Shown here: positions 9,782 to 17,685 of the stretch, one piece after another
Numbering within the stretch: position 1 is the stretch's first letter
How the letters are laid out: each line of letters begins with the position of its first letter
Source of the DNA: Vibrio splendidus 12E03
Lineage (GTDB): Bacteria; Pseudomonadota; Gammaproteobacteria; Enterobacterales; Vibrionaceae
Assembly (NCBI RefSeq): GCF_000272105.2
Contig: NZ_AJZD02000062.1
Span: 1 to 64,000 of the forward strand
Direction of reading: 5' to 3'
Length of the DNA: 64,000 bases
The notes under the pieces: generated by a model
Told to the model about the DNA's origin: nothing
Databases searched by the model: none
What the model saw: only the letters and a program-made list of their open reading frames with translations
Program-made: the position numbers and the translations under genes

Positions 9782-10429
9782 CTAACATGTTCTTTGGAAA
9801 GGCGAGTAGCTCTCGACCATGGTTAAGGAGCAGTTGAACTTGCGATTTCCATTGGCAACATTGAGTAGAACTTTGTTATAGACACCATTAACGCTATTTA
9901 TATCGACATAACCAAAGCTCTCATTGGTTGAGTCGTATGAGTAGTCTCGATTGTCGCCAAGAACAAATAGCTTTCCTTCTGGTACATGCCAAGAAATATT
10001 GTCTTCAAGTATGTTTGAATCTTCTTTTAGATACCTGACATTATATTTGCTATTACCTATTTTTTCTTTTATATAGACAAATCCATCTTCTTTTTTGGTC
10101 ACTCCATGTGACATCTTATTATCATTGATATAAAGGTAGCCATTCTTTAACGTGACTGTATCGCCTGGAATACCAATTACCCGCTTTCTAAAGGTTATAT
10201 TTTCACTTCGGTGCTTAGGTGGGTGTCGGAATCTAATGACATCACCATGTTCTGGAGTATATCGCCCGGGTCGAACTCCATTTACTGTTGTCCAGTACTT
10301 ACCTTCAAAAGTAGGAGCCATACTTAGCCCCGTATTGGTATTAATCGAGCTTGAGAAGAAATAAAATAGCGCAAATATCCAAAATGCAAGCGAAGTGGAT
10401 ACCGAGAGAAGGAACTTAAAGCTCTTCAT
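9782..10429 (-). CDS. Signal peptidase I, short S26-family form
   Basis: This membrane-anchored Ser/Lys peptidase would remove signal peptides. The 215-residue product has one N-terminal helix (about 6-27), the nucleophile motif GLSMAPT (Ser36), the general base in RKRVIGIPGD (Lys82), and the late box GDNRDYSYDS (158-167). The start at 10429 is preferred to a longer frame because GGAGAAACCGC precedes it. At 215 residues it lacks the second helix and extra domain of housekeeping LepB (about 324 residues), so it is probably a second, specialised peptidase. Its start overlaps the end of the small membrane protein gene by 14 bases, implying co-translation. It sits in an AT-rich accessory patch. 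Confidence 0.88.
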   Translation of the reverse strand: MKSFKFLLSVSTSLAFWIFALFYFFSSSINTNTGLSMAPTFEGKYWTTVNGVRPGRYTPEHGDVIRFRHPPKHRSENITFRKRVIGIPGDTVTLKNGYLYINDNKMSHGVTKKEDGFVYIKEKIGNSKYNVRYLKEDSNILEDNISWHVPEGKLFVLGDNRDYSYDSTNESFGYVDINSVNGVYNKVLLNVANGNRKFNCSLTMVESYSPFQRTC

Positions 10430-10658
10430 AGCGGTTTCTCCGACTACAGTATTTTTCAGCAAGCATGGTTATACTGTAGTTTGCGGCAATGAATGAGCAG
10501 TAAAAAAGCCCCAAAACTACAATGATCTCAATGATGTCATTGAATCCTCCAGAGAATAGATTTTTACAGAGTGAGTAGTAGAGGAATAAGCTTAAACCTA
10601 AGAATGTTGCAGCTATGGCCAGCAGAATCCATTCTACCTTTGATAAATTACGGTTCAT
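10416..10658 (-). CDS. Small two-helix membrane protein, unknown function
   Basis: I do not recognise this 80-residue protein. It has two hydrophobic helices (about 10-30 and 43-67) joined by a short loop containing LFSGGFND, and a basic C-terminus (EKYCSRRNRYEEL). It overlaps the downstream signal peptidase gene by 14 bases in the same direction, so the two very likely act together, for example as a peptidase partner or substrate. The AT-rich composition matches the accessory patch. Confidence 0.65.
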   Translation of the reverse strand: MNRNLSKVEWILLAIAATFLGLSLFLYYSLCKNLFSGGFNDIIEIIVVLGLFYCSFIAANYSITMLAEKYCSRRNRYEEL

Positions 10659-11044
10659 TACTTTTACACCATGAAAAATAAGATAACAGGCAATGCGAGT
10701 AGTCGACTGAATACCTTTAAAGGTCTATACCAATAAAAAGGAAGACGATGTACTAAACTGTTTGATTTATAATTAAGGTGATAAAGTTCATCAATAAATG
10801 ATTTTTTTATTTTGTATATCACAGCTAAGCCTAATTTTATTGTTGTGAGAATAGTATTGTGACAATAAAATCTGACATTTTCTGTCTAAAATAGGAAATA
10901 ACTAAAAATAATACCGTTAATTTTATTTTAGTTGAATGCTACTTTATTAATTACTTTTGTTTATTGTTTAACTTATTACAATGTTGAATGGTTATTGATA
11001 TTGGAGGATCCAATGTTGAACTTCATATATGATGATTTTTAAAT
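10659..11044. other. AT-rich intergenic stretch with an inverted repeat and a micro-ORF
   Basis: No ordinary gene is present. It should hold the promoter of the leftward small-protein/signal-peptidase pair. A perfect 9-base inverted repeat, TTTTATTGT (10835-10843) and ACAATAAAA (10862-10870), surrounds an 18-base spacer and is a candidate operator. A 10-base direct repeat CAATGTTGAA occurs at 10979 and 11011; the second copy contains the start of a nine-codon open frame. Confidence 0.5.
11013..11042 (+). other. Nine-codon open frame with a strong ribosome-binding site
   Basis: A GGAGG at 11003-11007 stands 5 bases before ATG 11013, and the frame encodes MLNFIYDDF before TAA. It ends two bases before the stop of the opposing WYL gene. 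It may be the amputated 5' end of a former gene, a leader peptide, or a chance match. Confidence 0.25.
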
Positions 11045-12118
11045 TTAATGTGCATATACGCTCATAGCGTGTTTAATGTCTTGTATTACATCAGTACGTA
11101 GTTGTAGTGGTTTTAAAATTTCAACGCAATCGGCGTTGTTAATGAGCCAGCTTTTGAAAACCACGCTATCACGAGCTTGAGCTCTTACAATGTAATGGCT
11201 GTCAGCGACCTCTTCTATTTTTTGACATTCACTTAGTTTGTATTCATCTACAAACTTGTTGTAGCCATCAGTGTCTCTTTTCATCTTTAAGACTACTTCA
11301 CAGGTTTCGCCACCATTAACCATTTTACCATTGCTTGATGAGAGGAAATCATGGAGGCAAAAGTCTTTTTGATTACCCATTGAAAAACTCTGAGTAGAGT
11401 GAATCTCAAGATTGTTAATATTATGGACCTTGTAAGCACGATAGTCGCCGAGCATCAAACTACTTTCAGTGCTTTTTCTATAGCGCTCTAGACCGACAAG
11501 GTAGAAAGCCTTTTGGTAAACAAATGAAGCATATGGATCGACTTCGCAACGACTTCCTTCGTAATCAAATGAAACCACAAGACGGTTTTCTAGTGCGTTC
11601 TCGAGTTTACTCAGCACTGTGTAATCTGCTTTAGGGGCTATGAGGTCATAATTGCCAATGTGTATCTTGAAGGGCGCAGCATTTGACACATTCTTGGACC
11701 TAGAAAGCAGTGTTAATGCTTTGCTGAGTTTAGACCCTGCCGCGGGTAGAACTCGTTCAAGTAATTGGCTACCGATGGTGTTGAGTATTGCTATTGATTC
11801 ATGTAATCCCGGGTTAACATCGAATTCAGCGCCTTCTCTTATTTTGTAGCGGGCTTTTGATGCGATACCTTCTCGTATCAAGAGATCATTATGTCCGTTT
11901 GGACCGTCGCCTTGAATACCGTGATATTTGTAGATCGACTCCAAGATTCGCTCCGCCCACTTTTGTTGCGCTTCTTTGGAGGTGCCTCCACGATAATAAA
12001 AAGGCTCTTTGCGCACATCATCCAGGTACTCTTTTGGTGTTATCCCTTGTTCTTTGATTGAAAGTAAATTGAGGCAATGTAAGTAACAGTAAAAGTCGCC
12101 GAATGCTTTTGCAGACAT
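11045..12118 (-). CDS. WYL-domain protein, probable transcriptional regulator
   Basis: The 357-residue product has a helical N-terminal part (about 1-70) that could be a winged helix, and a WYL-type domain at about 170-240. The signature is DPYASFVYQKAFYLVGLERY, with Phe replacing Trp of the WYL tripeptide. A C-terminal segment (about 265-350) resembles the WCX extension. WYL proteins are ligand-sensing regulators often found beside defence and mobile loci; the ligand here is unknown. AAGGTGAAGGGATAAC before ATG 12118 holds the ribosome-binding site. The gene points towards the small-protein/peptidase pair, so it could regulate that pair, but no target site is proven. Confidence 0.72.
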   Translation of the reverse strand: MSAKAFGDFYCYLHCLNLLSIKEQGITPKEYLDDVRKEPFYYRGGTSKEAQQKWAERILESIYKYHGIQGDGPNGHNDLLIREGIASKARYKIREGAEFDVNPGLHESIAILNTIGSQLLERVLPAAGSKLSKALTLLSRSKNVSNAAPFKIHIGNYDLIAPKADYTVLSKLENALENRLVVSFDYEGSRCEVDPYASFVYQKAFYLVGLERYRKSTESSLMLGDYRAYKVHNINNLEIHSTQSFSMGNQKDFCLHDFLSSSNGKMVNGGETCEVVLKMKRDTDGYNKFVDEYKLSECQKIEEVADSHYIVRAQARDSVVFKSWLINNADCVEILKPLQLRTDVIQDIKHAMSVYAH

Positions 12119-12469
12119 GTTATCCCTTCACCTTTAATTGAAATTTGTCGTATTTAAGCATAAAAATATTTCAAATAATGGTAGAGAATCACATTTTTGT
12201 TTGGGATTGGATTAAACAGGTGGTTTTAACATCACTTTTATAACGTATTTTGTAACTGATTGTAACGAGAGTGTTTTCTGAGCGGAAATTACAATCTTAT
12301 AGTTAAAATTAATGCATTGCTCCCATAAATAAGTGCCTAGTTTGATTGCTACTTTTATCTGGTTGTGGTTGGTTTTTTGAGTTGTTGAGGTTGGGCGTGA
12401 AAACCACTTGATTGAGAGTACATTTTTAGGGCAAAGAGCCGATTAACTGTGTATTTTTGAGGGAGAGGT

Positions 12470-12517
12470 ATGCTGTTTCTCAGTTTGTTTAATTTTGAGA
12501 GCCATGCACCGCTGTAA
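12470..12517 (+). other. 15-codon SD-led micro-ORF before a terminator
   Basis: The sequence GAGGGAGAGGT runs directly into ATG 12470, and the frame encodes the hydrophobic peptide MLFLSLFNFESHAPL before TAA at 12515-12517. An intrinsic terminator starts within two bases of the stop. This layout fits a leader peptide, a very small membrane-active peptide, or a gene remnant. There is no homology evidence. Confidence 0.25.
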
Positions 12518-12518
12518 T

Positions 12519-12547
12519 AAAAATACCCCGACGAGCGGGGTATTTTT
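12519..12547. terminator. Bidirectional intrinsic terminator
   Basis: The perfect 12-pair arms AAAAATACCCCG and CGGGGTATTTTT enclose loop ACGAG. T-runs are present on both strands. It closes the leftward membrane-fusion operon and would also end any rightward transcript through 12470-12517. Confidence 0.88.
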
Positions 12548-12582
12548 GTTTATCTTCTATCCAACTCTTACGCGTAACTTGT

Positions 12583-13572
12583 TTACCAAGCACCTAAGTA
12601 TGACTTGTAAGATTGTAGGCGAACGGTGGCTGCGCCAATCACGTCAATGAAGCCCCAGAATGGGTGTGGCTTCTCAGCCGAGATCCAAGCCGCGCCAGTT
12701 GAACCAATCGGGATGTTGTAACCTTCTGGTTCAATGATCTCAAGCACGATAGTACGACCTAAACCATTGCCGTTTCTTACCACGTGTTGACCGACGCTTT
12801 GTGGTCCCTGAAGTGGAGAAATACTCGACTCACCGGTACCTGCATTAAAGCTGTGTACTTTTGCTCGGAACACGTGACCTGGGTATGCATCAACGAAGAA
12901 CTCAGCGAAGTCTCCTACTTGAACATAGCCATAAGTTTGGTCTGAAATACGCATCTCAAGGAATTTTTTGCTGGTGTTGTAGAGGTGCATGTTACCCATG
13001 ACAGAACCTTCAGCAATATTCACTATCGAAACCTGACCGTCAAACTCAGCTCTAATGGTCTTCTTCTCTTGCGCCCAATTTACTTTTTGTAGATCGGCTT
13101 TTAACGACACAAGTTCAGCGTGCAGCACTCGAAGATCGGATTCGTACTTTTCTACGTCACGCATATTGAAGATTTCAGGTGACGTTTCAGCGCGCTCTAA
13201 GTCGCGATTCATTTGCTTGATCTCTTCTTCTTTCTGAACAATTGAAGATTCGATCTTTGCTTTGTCTGCGGCTGAGTCAATGTCGACGAGTGTGTAAATT
13301 ACGTCGCCTTCTTTAACCATTTGGTTGTGCTCAACAAGCACTTGATCGATCTGCTGGCCAAAGATAGGTGACATTACCGCGTGTGGTGCTTTCACTGTGG
13401 TTGAGTTGGTTAAATCAACGGGTGCCCACAAGCGAGAGATTACCGCTAATACCGCAAGAATCATTACGCCACCAATGGCTGCCCATGTGTAGTTCTTGAA
13501 GTTCTTCTTAAGTGCGCCTGTCGCAAACAGTGACCATACAATTAGGATGTATGGAATCATCATCTCTTTCAT
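12583..13572 (-). CDS. HlyD-family membrane fusion protein (EmrA/YibH-like)
   Basis: This 329-residue protein has two hydrophobic segments at its N-terminus (about 5-22 and 29-47), then a HlyD-type periplasmic part. It shows a half-lipoyl segment around PIFGQQIDQVLVEHNQMVKE, a Glu/Lys-rich coiled coil at about 100-160, and a second half-lipoyl segment AEFDGQVSIVNIAEGSV. It is likely a periplasmic adaptor in efflux or secretion. No dedicated pump gene lies beside it; its partner is the membrane protein encoded just upstream, whose stop overlaps this start (TAATG). The pair resembles the E. coli YibH/YibI arrangement. The substrate is unknown. Confidence 0.85.
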   Translation of the reverse strand: MKEMMIPYILIVWSLFATGALKKNFKNYTWAAIGGVMILAVLAVISRLWAPVDLTNSTTVKAPHAVMSPIFGQQIDQVLVEHNQMVKEGDVIYTLVDIDSAADKAKIESSIVQKEEEIKQMNRDLERAETSPEIFNMRDVEKYESDLRVLHAELVSLKADLQKVNWAQEKKTIRAEFDGQVSIVNIAEGSVMGNMHLYNTSKKFLEMRISDQTYGYVQVGDFAEFFVDAYPGHVFRAKVHSFNAGTGESSISPLQGPQSVGQHVVRNGNGLGRTIVLEIIEPEGYNIPIGSTGAAWISAEKPHPFWGFIDVIGAATVRLQSYKSYLGAW

Positions 13573-14183
13573 TATGCGACCTCTTTTTCTGTAGCGGATG
13601 GTGTTGTTGGAGTCTTTTCTTCTGAAGCCTGCTCTTTTGAAGATTGCTCTACTGAAGACGGCTCTGTTACCGGTTGTTCAGGTGATACGTGGACTGCGGC
13701 AGTCTCTGTATTGGTCGCGTCTTGTTTAGGCTGTACACCACGGCGAATCACATCACTCAGTGATTGACCAATATGTTTCCAGTTCGCTAATGCGATAACC
13801 AAAGCGATAACCCAGAATGTTTTGCTGATGAATAGTCCGCAAAGTGACAGTGCAAACACGATCTGAACGTGAGCGCTTTTGTGCTCTTTTGCTTTATGCA
13901 CACCCAGTTCATGCAACTGCCACATGCCGTAAACACCGGCTAAAACCACAGCAATGGTCACTGAGAACAAGTAACCAGAGAAGGACTCCATCTGGAAGAA
14001 GTTCATCATCATTTCATTGGGATGATTGTTGAATTGAGACATGTCGATGTCTTTCGAATGGATTGTGCCTAATGGTGCAAGAGCCCATGCACCAGCAAAC
14101 ATCACCGCCATAAACAGGCAGAATTTAATCAAGACCATCACAACGGCCCAGATTTTCTGGAAAACGATTTTAATAAAGTTCAT
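13572..14183 (-). CDS. Inner-membrane protein paired with HlyD-family adaptor
   Basis: I cannot name this 203-residue protein. It has an N-terminal membrane region (about 10-38), further helices at about 68-87 and 105-135, and a hydrophilic C-terminal tail rich in Glu, Pro, Ser and Thr from about 150, probably disordered and cytosolic. Its stop codon overlaps the start of the adaptor gene, so the products are translationally coupled. It may anchor or regulate the adaptor, as proposed for YibI-like partners. AGGTTGAGAT precedes ATG 14183. Confidence 0.75.
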   Translation of the reverse strand: MNFIKIVFQKIWAVVMVLIKFCLFMAVMFAGAWALAPLGTIHSKDIDMSQFNNHPNEMMMNFFQMESFSGYLFSVTIAVVLAGVYGMWQLHELGVHKAKEHKSAHVQIVFALSLCGLFISKTFWVIALVIALANWKHIGQSLSDVIRRGVQPKQDATNTETAAVHVSPEQPVTEPSSVEQSSKEQASEEKTPTTPSATEKEVA

Positions 14184-14210
14184 ATCTCAACCTAAATAAG
14201 GAGAGAGAAA

Positions 14211-14300
14211 GTGCAGCCTTGGTACAAGACTTTTAGAAGACATCTGAAAGAGGTGTTGAACTCACGTAACCGTATAGACCTACTGAGTCAAAAGTACTAG
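14211..14300 (+). other. Candidate 29-residue basic small protein
   Basis: AAGGAG at 14198-14203 stands 7 bases before GTG 14211. The frame encodes a basic peptide (MQPWYKTFRRHLKEVLNSRN, then RIDLLSQKY) and stops at TAG. The next codon is an in-frame ATG (14301) that begins a second frame, MTIKNRFDHVDNAFSRIEC, ending at 14360. Either two coupled peptides, a readthrough product of 49 residues, or chance is possible. Its start codon is only 27 bases from the opposing adaptor-operon start. Confidence 0.3.
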
Positions 14301-14565
14301 ATGACAATTAAAAATCGCTTTGACCACGTAGACAACGCATTCTCGCGAATAGAGTGTTAAAAACACCTGGCGAAATCATTCTTAAGTAACGTCTACCATT
14401 GATAGGTTCGTTTGCTGCATTGGGTTTTAAGGCCGTCGTCCGTGATGTGTGCAACACCATCATCTACACATTTTTAGGTTTTCTGTTTAGGTTAAGAATT
14501 GATTTGTTGGCGAAATAATAGGAAGTGTAACTGGTGCTATCTACGCATTATTGCGATATTAAATT

Positions 14566-14579
14566 ATCGTAATTACGAT
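14566..14579. promoter_or_regulatory. 14-base perfect palindrome ATCGTAATTACGAT
   Basis: The sequence is a perfect dyad in an otherwise gene-free stretch, about 370 bases before the LysR gene. It could be a dimeric regulator site. No regulator can be assigned. Confidence 0.35.
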
Positions 14580-14946
14580 GAATTGAGTGGTTGTGTAAAC
14601 TGGAGGTGGGTTTATTTGAACAGGCTCAAACTCGGCTTATAAAATATGTCTATTTAATTAGCCTGGATCATAGAAGTGGCTATAAAAGTATCAATAAGGC
14701 AGGGCGGAAATATTGAATACTCCGACCAGTCTAGGGAGGATTAAGCGTTACTGGCACAGCGAAGAGATTTAGATTCCAATCTGGCGAATGTGGCAGCTAT
14801 TCGAAAGAGTGAGTTGTTCTGACATTTTTGCTCTTTACCATATGATGCTTCCTTCTCAGTTTTGTTTTCTCAATGAGCATCCGTTGTTTCATTCTATCGC
14901 TTTTACGATAAGATAATTAAATCTATCGCCAAATGAGCACTGAATC

Positions 14947-15882
14947 ATGAGTAATGACATTCCGAATTTTAACTTATTGGCTGTGTTTTCAGCGGTGATG
15001 GAGCAGGGCAGTTTGAGTAAGGCTGCCGATCATTTGAATACCAATCAATCGACGATCAGCACTGCGCTCGGCCGACTGAAAAATGAAATTGGCCAAGAGT
15101 TGTTTGTGCGCAGTGGGCGAGGGGTTGTGCCTACGGCTTACTCGCAAAGCTTGTATGAGCAAATCAAAGCGCCAATACACGAGCTCAACGGCGTGTTTCA
15201 AGGTATGGCTGGGTTTGATGAAGCGAGTACGGAGCGCAGGTTTGTGGCTTCGGTTCCCGAACATTTAAAGTGGATGTTGCTCGATCGATTTTCTCAGTTA
15301 CCCAATCAAGGCTTATCTCTTGAGGTGTATGACCAACCAGATAGTGATGATCAAGTCCATGAGGATCTATTAACTCAGAAGTTTGATTTGATGATCGACA
15401 TTGTGTTGCCTGAGCATTCAAGCATGATGAGCGAAAAGCTCTACGACAGTGAGTTTGTGATTGTTTGCCGAAATGGGCACCCTAGGATCAAAGGTGAGAT
15501 CACCGAGGCGCAATATCTCAGTGAGCAACATGCGGTTTTAGCCAGAACACGTCGCCAAGTAAGAAGTTTGACTCACTACACTTCGTTAGACTTATCCTCG
15601 CGTAAAATTGTAATTCACGGCAGCTCTATGGCCAGTAACCTAATGCTGTGTAGCCAGACTGATTACATCACTGTTGTGCCGCTTTCTATGGCGATCCAGT
15701 TTCAGGAACGTCTTGGGTTACAGTTGTTCAAACCGCCTTTCGATTATCAGCCTATCTCTCATTACCTCATTTGGTTGAAAAAACAGAACACCGATCCGGC
15801 ACATAAGTGGTTCAGAGAGCAGATCATCAATACGACTAATGACATGTCTAAATCGCTAAACAGTTGGCGCTCCGCTTTCTGA
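14947..15882 (+). CDS. LysR-family transcriptional regulator
   Basis: The 311-residue protein has the LysR winged helix at about 8-65 (FSAVMEQGSLSKAADHLNTN, then QSTISTALGRLKNEIGQELF) and a periplasmic-binding-like effector domain from about 95. Length and layout are normal for the family. It lies 203 bases before the glyoxalase/reductase operon on the same strand and may control it, although LysR genes more often diverge from their targets. The effector is unknown. Confidence 0.88.
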   Translation: MSNDIPNFNLLAVFSAVMEQGSLSKAADHLNTNQSTISTALGRLKNEIGQELFVRSGRGVVPTAYSQSLYEQIKAPIHELNGVFQGMAGFDEASTERRFVASVPEHLKWMLLDRFSQLPNQGLSLEVYDQPDSDDQVHEDLLTQKFDLMIDIVLPEHSSMMSEKLYDSEFVIVCRNGHPRIKGEITEAQYLSEQHAVLARTRRQVRSLTHYTSLDLSSRKIVIHGSSMASNLMLCSQTDYITVVPLSMAIQFQERLGLQLFKPPFDYQPISHYLIWLKKQNTDPAHKWFREQIINTTNDMSKSLNSWRSAF

Positions 15883-15952
15883 TTGTCGCCCTATCTTTTG
15901 TTTGCCGAATATCTCCATAACAAATCGTCTGTATTAAGCGCTTCATAACAAA

Positions 15953-15983
15953 AAATTATCATAATGAGAATTTTTGATAATTT
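15953..15983. promoter_or_regulatory. Inverted repeat upstream of gloA
   Basis: The 9-base arms AAATTATCA (15953-15961) and TGATAATTT (15975-15983) flank a 13-base spacer, about 100 bases before gloA. The element may be an operator for the glyoxalase/reductase operon. The sequence between and around the arms also resembles a Fur box (about 12 of 19 positions), so iron control is a competing reading. Confidence 0.4.
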
Positions 15984-16085
15984 CATTTATTTGCTGTTAG
16001 CTCGTATATTAACCCTAACAAAGAAGTGGGTAACCTCCACTCACGATTATATTGGCTCAGGTTGCTGGGCTAAAAAGGGCGAAAT

Positions 16086-16463
16086 ATGAAATTCCTACAC
16101 ACTATGATCCGAGTTACTGATTTAGACAAGTCTATCGAGTTCTACACCAAGGTATTGGGAATGAAGGAACTTGAACGCCACGAAAACAAAGACTATCGCT
16201 ATACATTGGTTTTTGTTGGCTACGAGCAAGGCGGCACGACTATCGAGCTAACGTACAACTGGGATACTAACGAGTACGAGATGGGCAGCGCGTTTGGTCA
16301 TCTGGCATTGGGTGTAGAAGATATTTACGCAGCATGTGACAAAATCAAATCGCTAGGTGGCAACGTCACTCGCGAGGCGGGTCCAGTGAAAGGCGGCTCA
16401 ACTCATATCGCTTTTATTACTGACCCAGACGGCTACCAAATCGAACTGATTCAACTAGGTTAA
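16086..16463 (+). CDS. gloA: Lactoylglutathione lyase (glyoxalase I)
   Basis: This vicinal-oxygen-chelate enzyme converts the methylglyoxal-glutathione hemithioacetal to S-lactoylglutathione. The 125-residue product shows the four expected metal ligands: His5, Glu54 (TIELTYNW), His72 (FGHLALGV) and Glu120 (YQIELIQ). It is slightly shorter than E. coli GloA (135). It ends 14 bases before an old yellow enzyme gene, a pairing that parallels E. coli nemA-gloA and suits defence against reactive electrophiles. Confidence 0.93.
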   Translation: MKFLHTMIRVTDLDKSIEFYTKVLGMKELERHENKDYRYTLVFVGYEQGGTTIELTYNWDTNEYEMGSAFGHLALGVEDIYAACDKIKSLGGNVTREAGPVKGGSTHIAFITDPDGYQIELIQLG

Positions 16464-16477
16464 TCGAGGATATAACA

Positions 16478-17575
16478 ATGACAAACGCACTATTTCAACC
16501 AATTCAACTTGGTAATATCGAGCTTAAAAACCGTATTGTTATGCCACCGATGACGCGTTCTCGTGCAACGCAACCTGGTAATTCAGCAAACGACATGATG
16601 GCGGCTTACTACGCTCAACGCGCTTCTGCGGGTTTGATTATCGCTGAAGGCACACAAATTTCACCTATGGGTCAAGGCTATGCTTGGACTCCGGGTATCT
16701 ATTCTGATGAGCAGATTGCGGGTTGGAAAAAAGTGACTGATGCCGTACATGAAAAAGAGGGCGTTATCTTCGCTCAACTTTGGCATGTAGGCCGTGTAAC
16801 ACACCCAGACAACATTGGTGGTGAACAACCAATTTCGTCTTCTGCACTTAAAGCAGAAAACGTAAAAGTATTCATCGATAACGGCACTGATGAACCGGGC
16901 TTTGTTGACGTGGTTGAACCTCGTGAGATGACGAAACAAGACATTAAAGAAGTGGTTGAACAGTATCGCCAAGCGGCTTTGAATGCGGTTGAAGCAGGCT
17001 TTGATGGTATCGAACTTCACGCAGCGAATGGTTACTTAATCAACCAATTCATCGATTCTGAAGCAAACAACCGTACTGACGAATACGGTGGTTCAATTGA
17101 AAACCGTTTACGTTTCCTAGGCGAAGTGGTTGAAGCTATGGTTGAAGCGATCGGTGCTGACCGTGTTGGTGTACGCCTTGCTCCGTTCACATCGTTGAAT
17201 GGTACGGTTGACGCTACACCAGTAGAGACTTACACAGCTGCGGCAGCACTACTTAACCTATACAAAATTGTTTACCTACACATTGCAGAAGTTGATTGGG
17301 ACGATGCACCTGAAACGCCAAAAGCATTTAAAGCGGCAGTTCGTGAAGCCTACGAGGGTGTCCTTATTTATGCGGGTAAATACGATAGCGAGCGTGGCGA
17401 AAAAGCCGTTGCTGAAGGCGTAACTGACATGGTTGGTTTTGGTCGTCCATTCGTTGCGAACCCAGATTTACCAGCTCGTATTCAAAATGGTTACCCACTT
17501 GCAGCGCACGATCCAAACACATTGTTCGGTGGTGCTGAAAAAGGTTTAACGGATTACCCAGAATACGCAGGCTAA
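16478..17575 (+). CDS. nemA: Old yellow enzyme family flavin reductase (NemA-like)
   Basis: This 365-residue FMN enzyme is a TIM-barrel alkene or N-ethylmaleimide reductase. The FMN-side start (LGNIELKNRIVMPPMTRSRA), the substrate-binding pair in ELHAANGYL (His181 and Asn184) and the late phosphate-binding motif VGFGRPFVANPDLP are present. E. coli NemA has His-His at the substrate site, as I recall, whereas this protein has His-Asn, the arrangement of yeast OYE. The symbol is therefore by family and context. It is co-transcribed with gloA and followed by a terminator. Confidence 0.85.
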   Translation: MTNALFQPIQLGNIELKNRIVMPPMTRSRATQPGNSANDMMAAYYAQRASAGLIIAEGTQISPMGQGYAWTPGIYSDEQIAGWKKVTDAVHEKEGVIFAQLWHVGRVTHPDNIGGEQPISSSALKAENVKVFIDNGTDEPGFVDVVEPREMTKQDIKEVVEQYRQAALNAVEAGFDGIELHAANGYLINQFIDSEANNRTDEYGGSIENRLRFLGEVVEAMVEAIGADRVGVRLAPFTSLNGTVDATPVETYTAAAALLNLYKIVYLHIAEVDWDDAPETPKAFKAAVREAYEGVLIYAGKYDSERGEKAVAEGVTDMVGFGRPFVANPDLPARIQNGYPLAAHDPNTLFGGAEKGLTDYPEYAG

Positions 17576-17632
17576 AAACAGCTGCCTGAAGCAGAGTATT
17601 GAGATAGTATCTCGATACTGTTGAATGTTTAT

Positions 17633-17667
17633 AAAAAGCAACCTTGCAGAGTCGGGTTGCTTTTTTT
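17633..17667 (+). terminator. Terminator after nemA
   Basis: The arms AAAAAGCAACC (17633-17643) and GGTTGCTTTTT (17655-17665) form a stem followed by a T-run. A second hairpin with arms AGTAT-GAGATA and TATCTC-ATACT lies just upstream at 17594-17618. Confidence 0.85.
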
Positions 17668-17685
17668 GTTATTGGACTAAGTAAA

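Larger units (their letters stand above)
12119..12582. other. AT-rich spacer upstream of the WYL gene
   Basis: These 464 bases hold the WYL gene promoter region (leftward), a 15-codon open frame with a strong SD (12470-12517), and a bidirectional terminator (12519-12547). No other gene was seen. Confidence 0.5.
14184..14946. other. 763-base spacer between adaptor operon and LysR gene
   Basis: No standard-size gene is present. The part next to the adaptor operon contains a 29-codon SD-led frame (14211-14300) immediately followed in frame by a 19-codon frame (14301-14360). A perfect 14-base palindrome lies at 14566-14579. Just before the LysR gene, CGATAAGAT and AATCTATCG (about 14907-14929) form a partial dyad that could be an autoregulatory site. 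The rest shows no recognisable signal. Confidence 0.45.
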
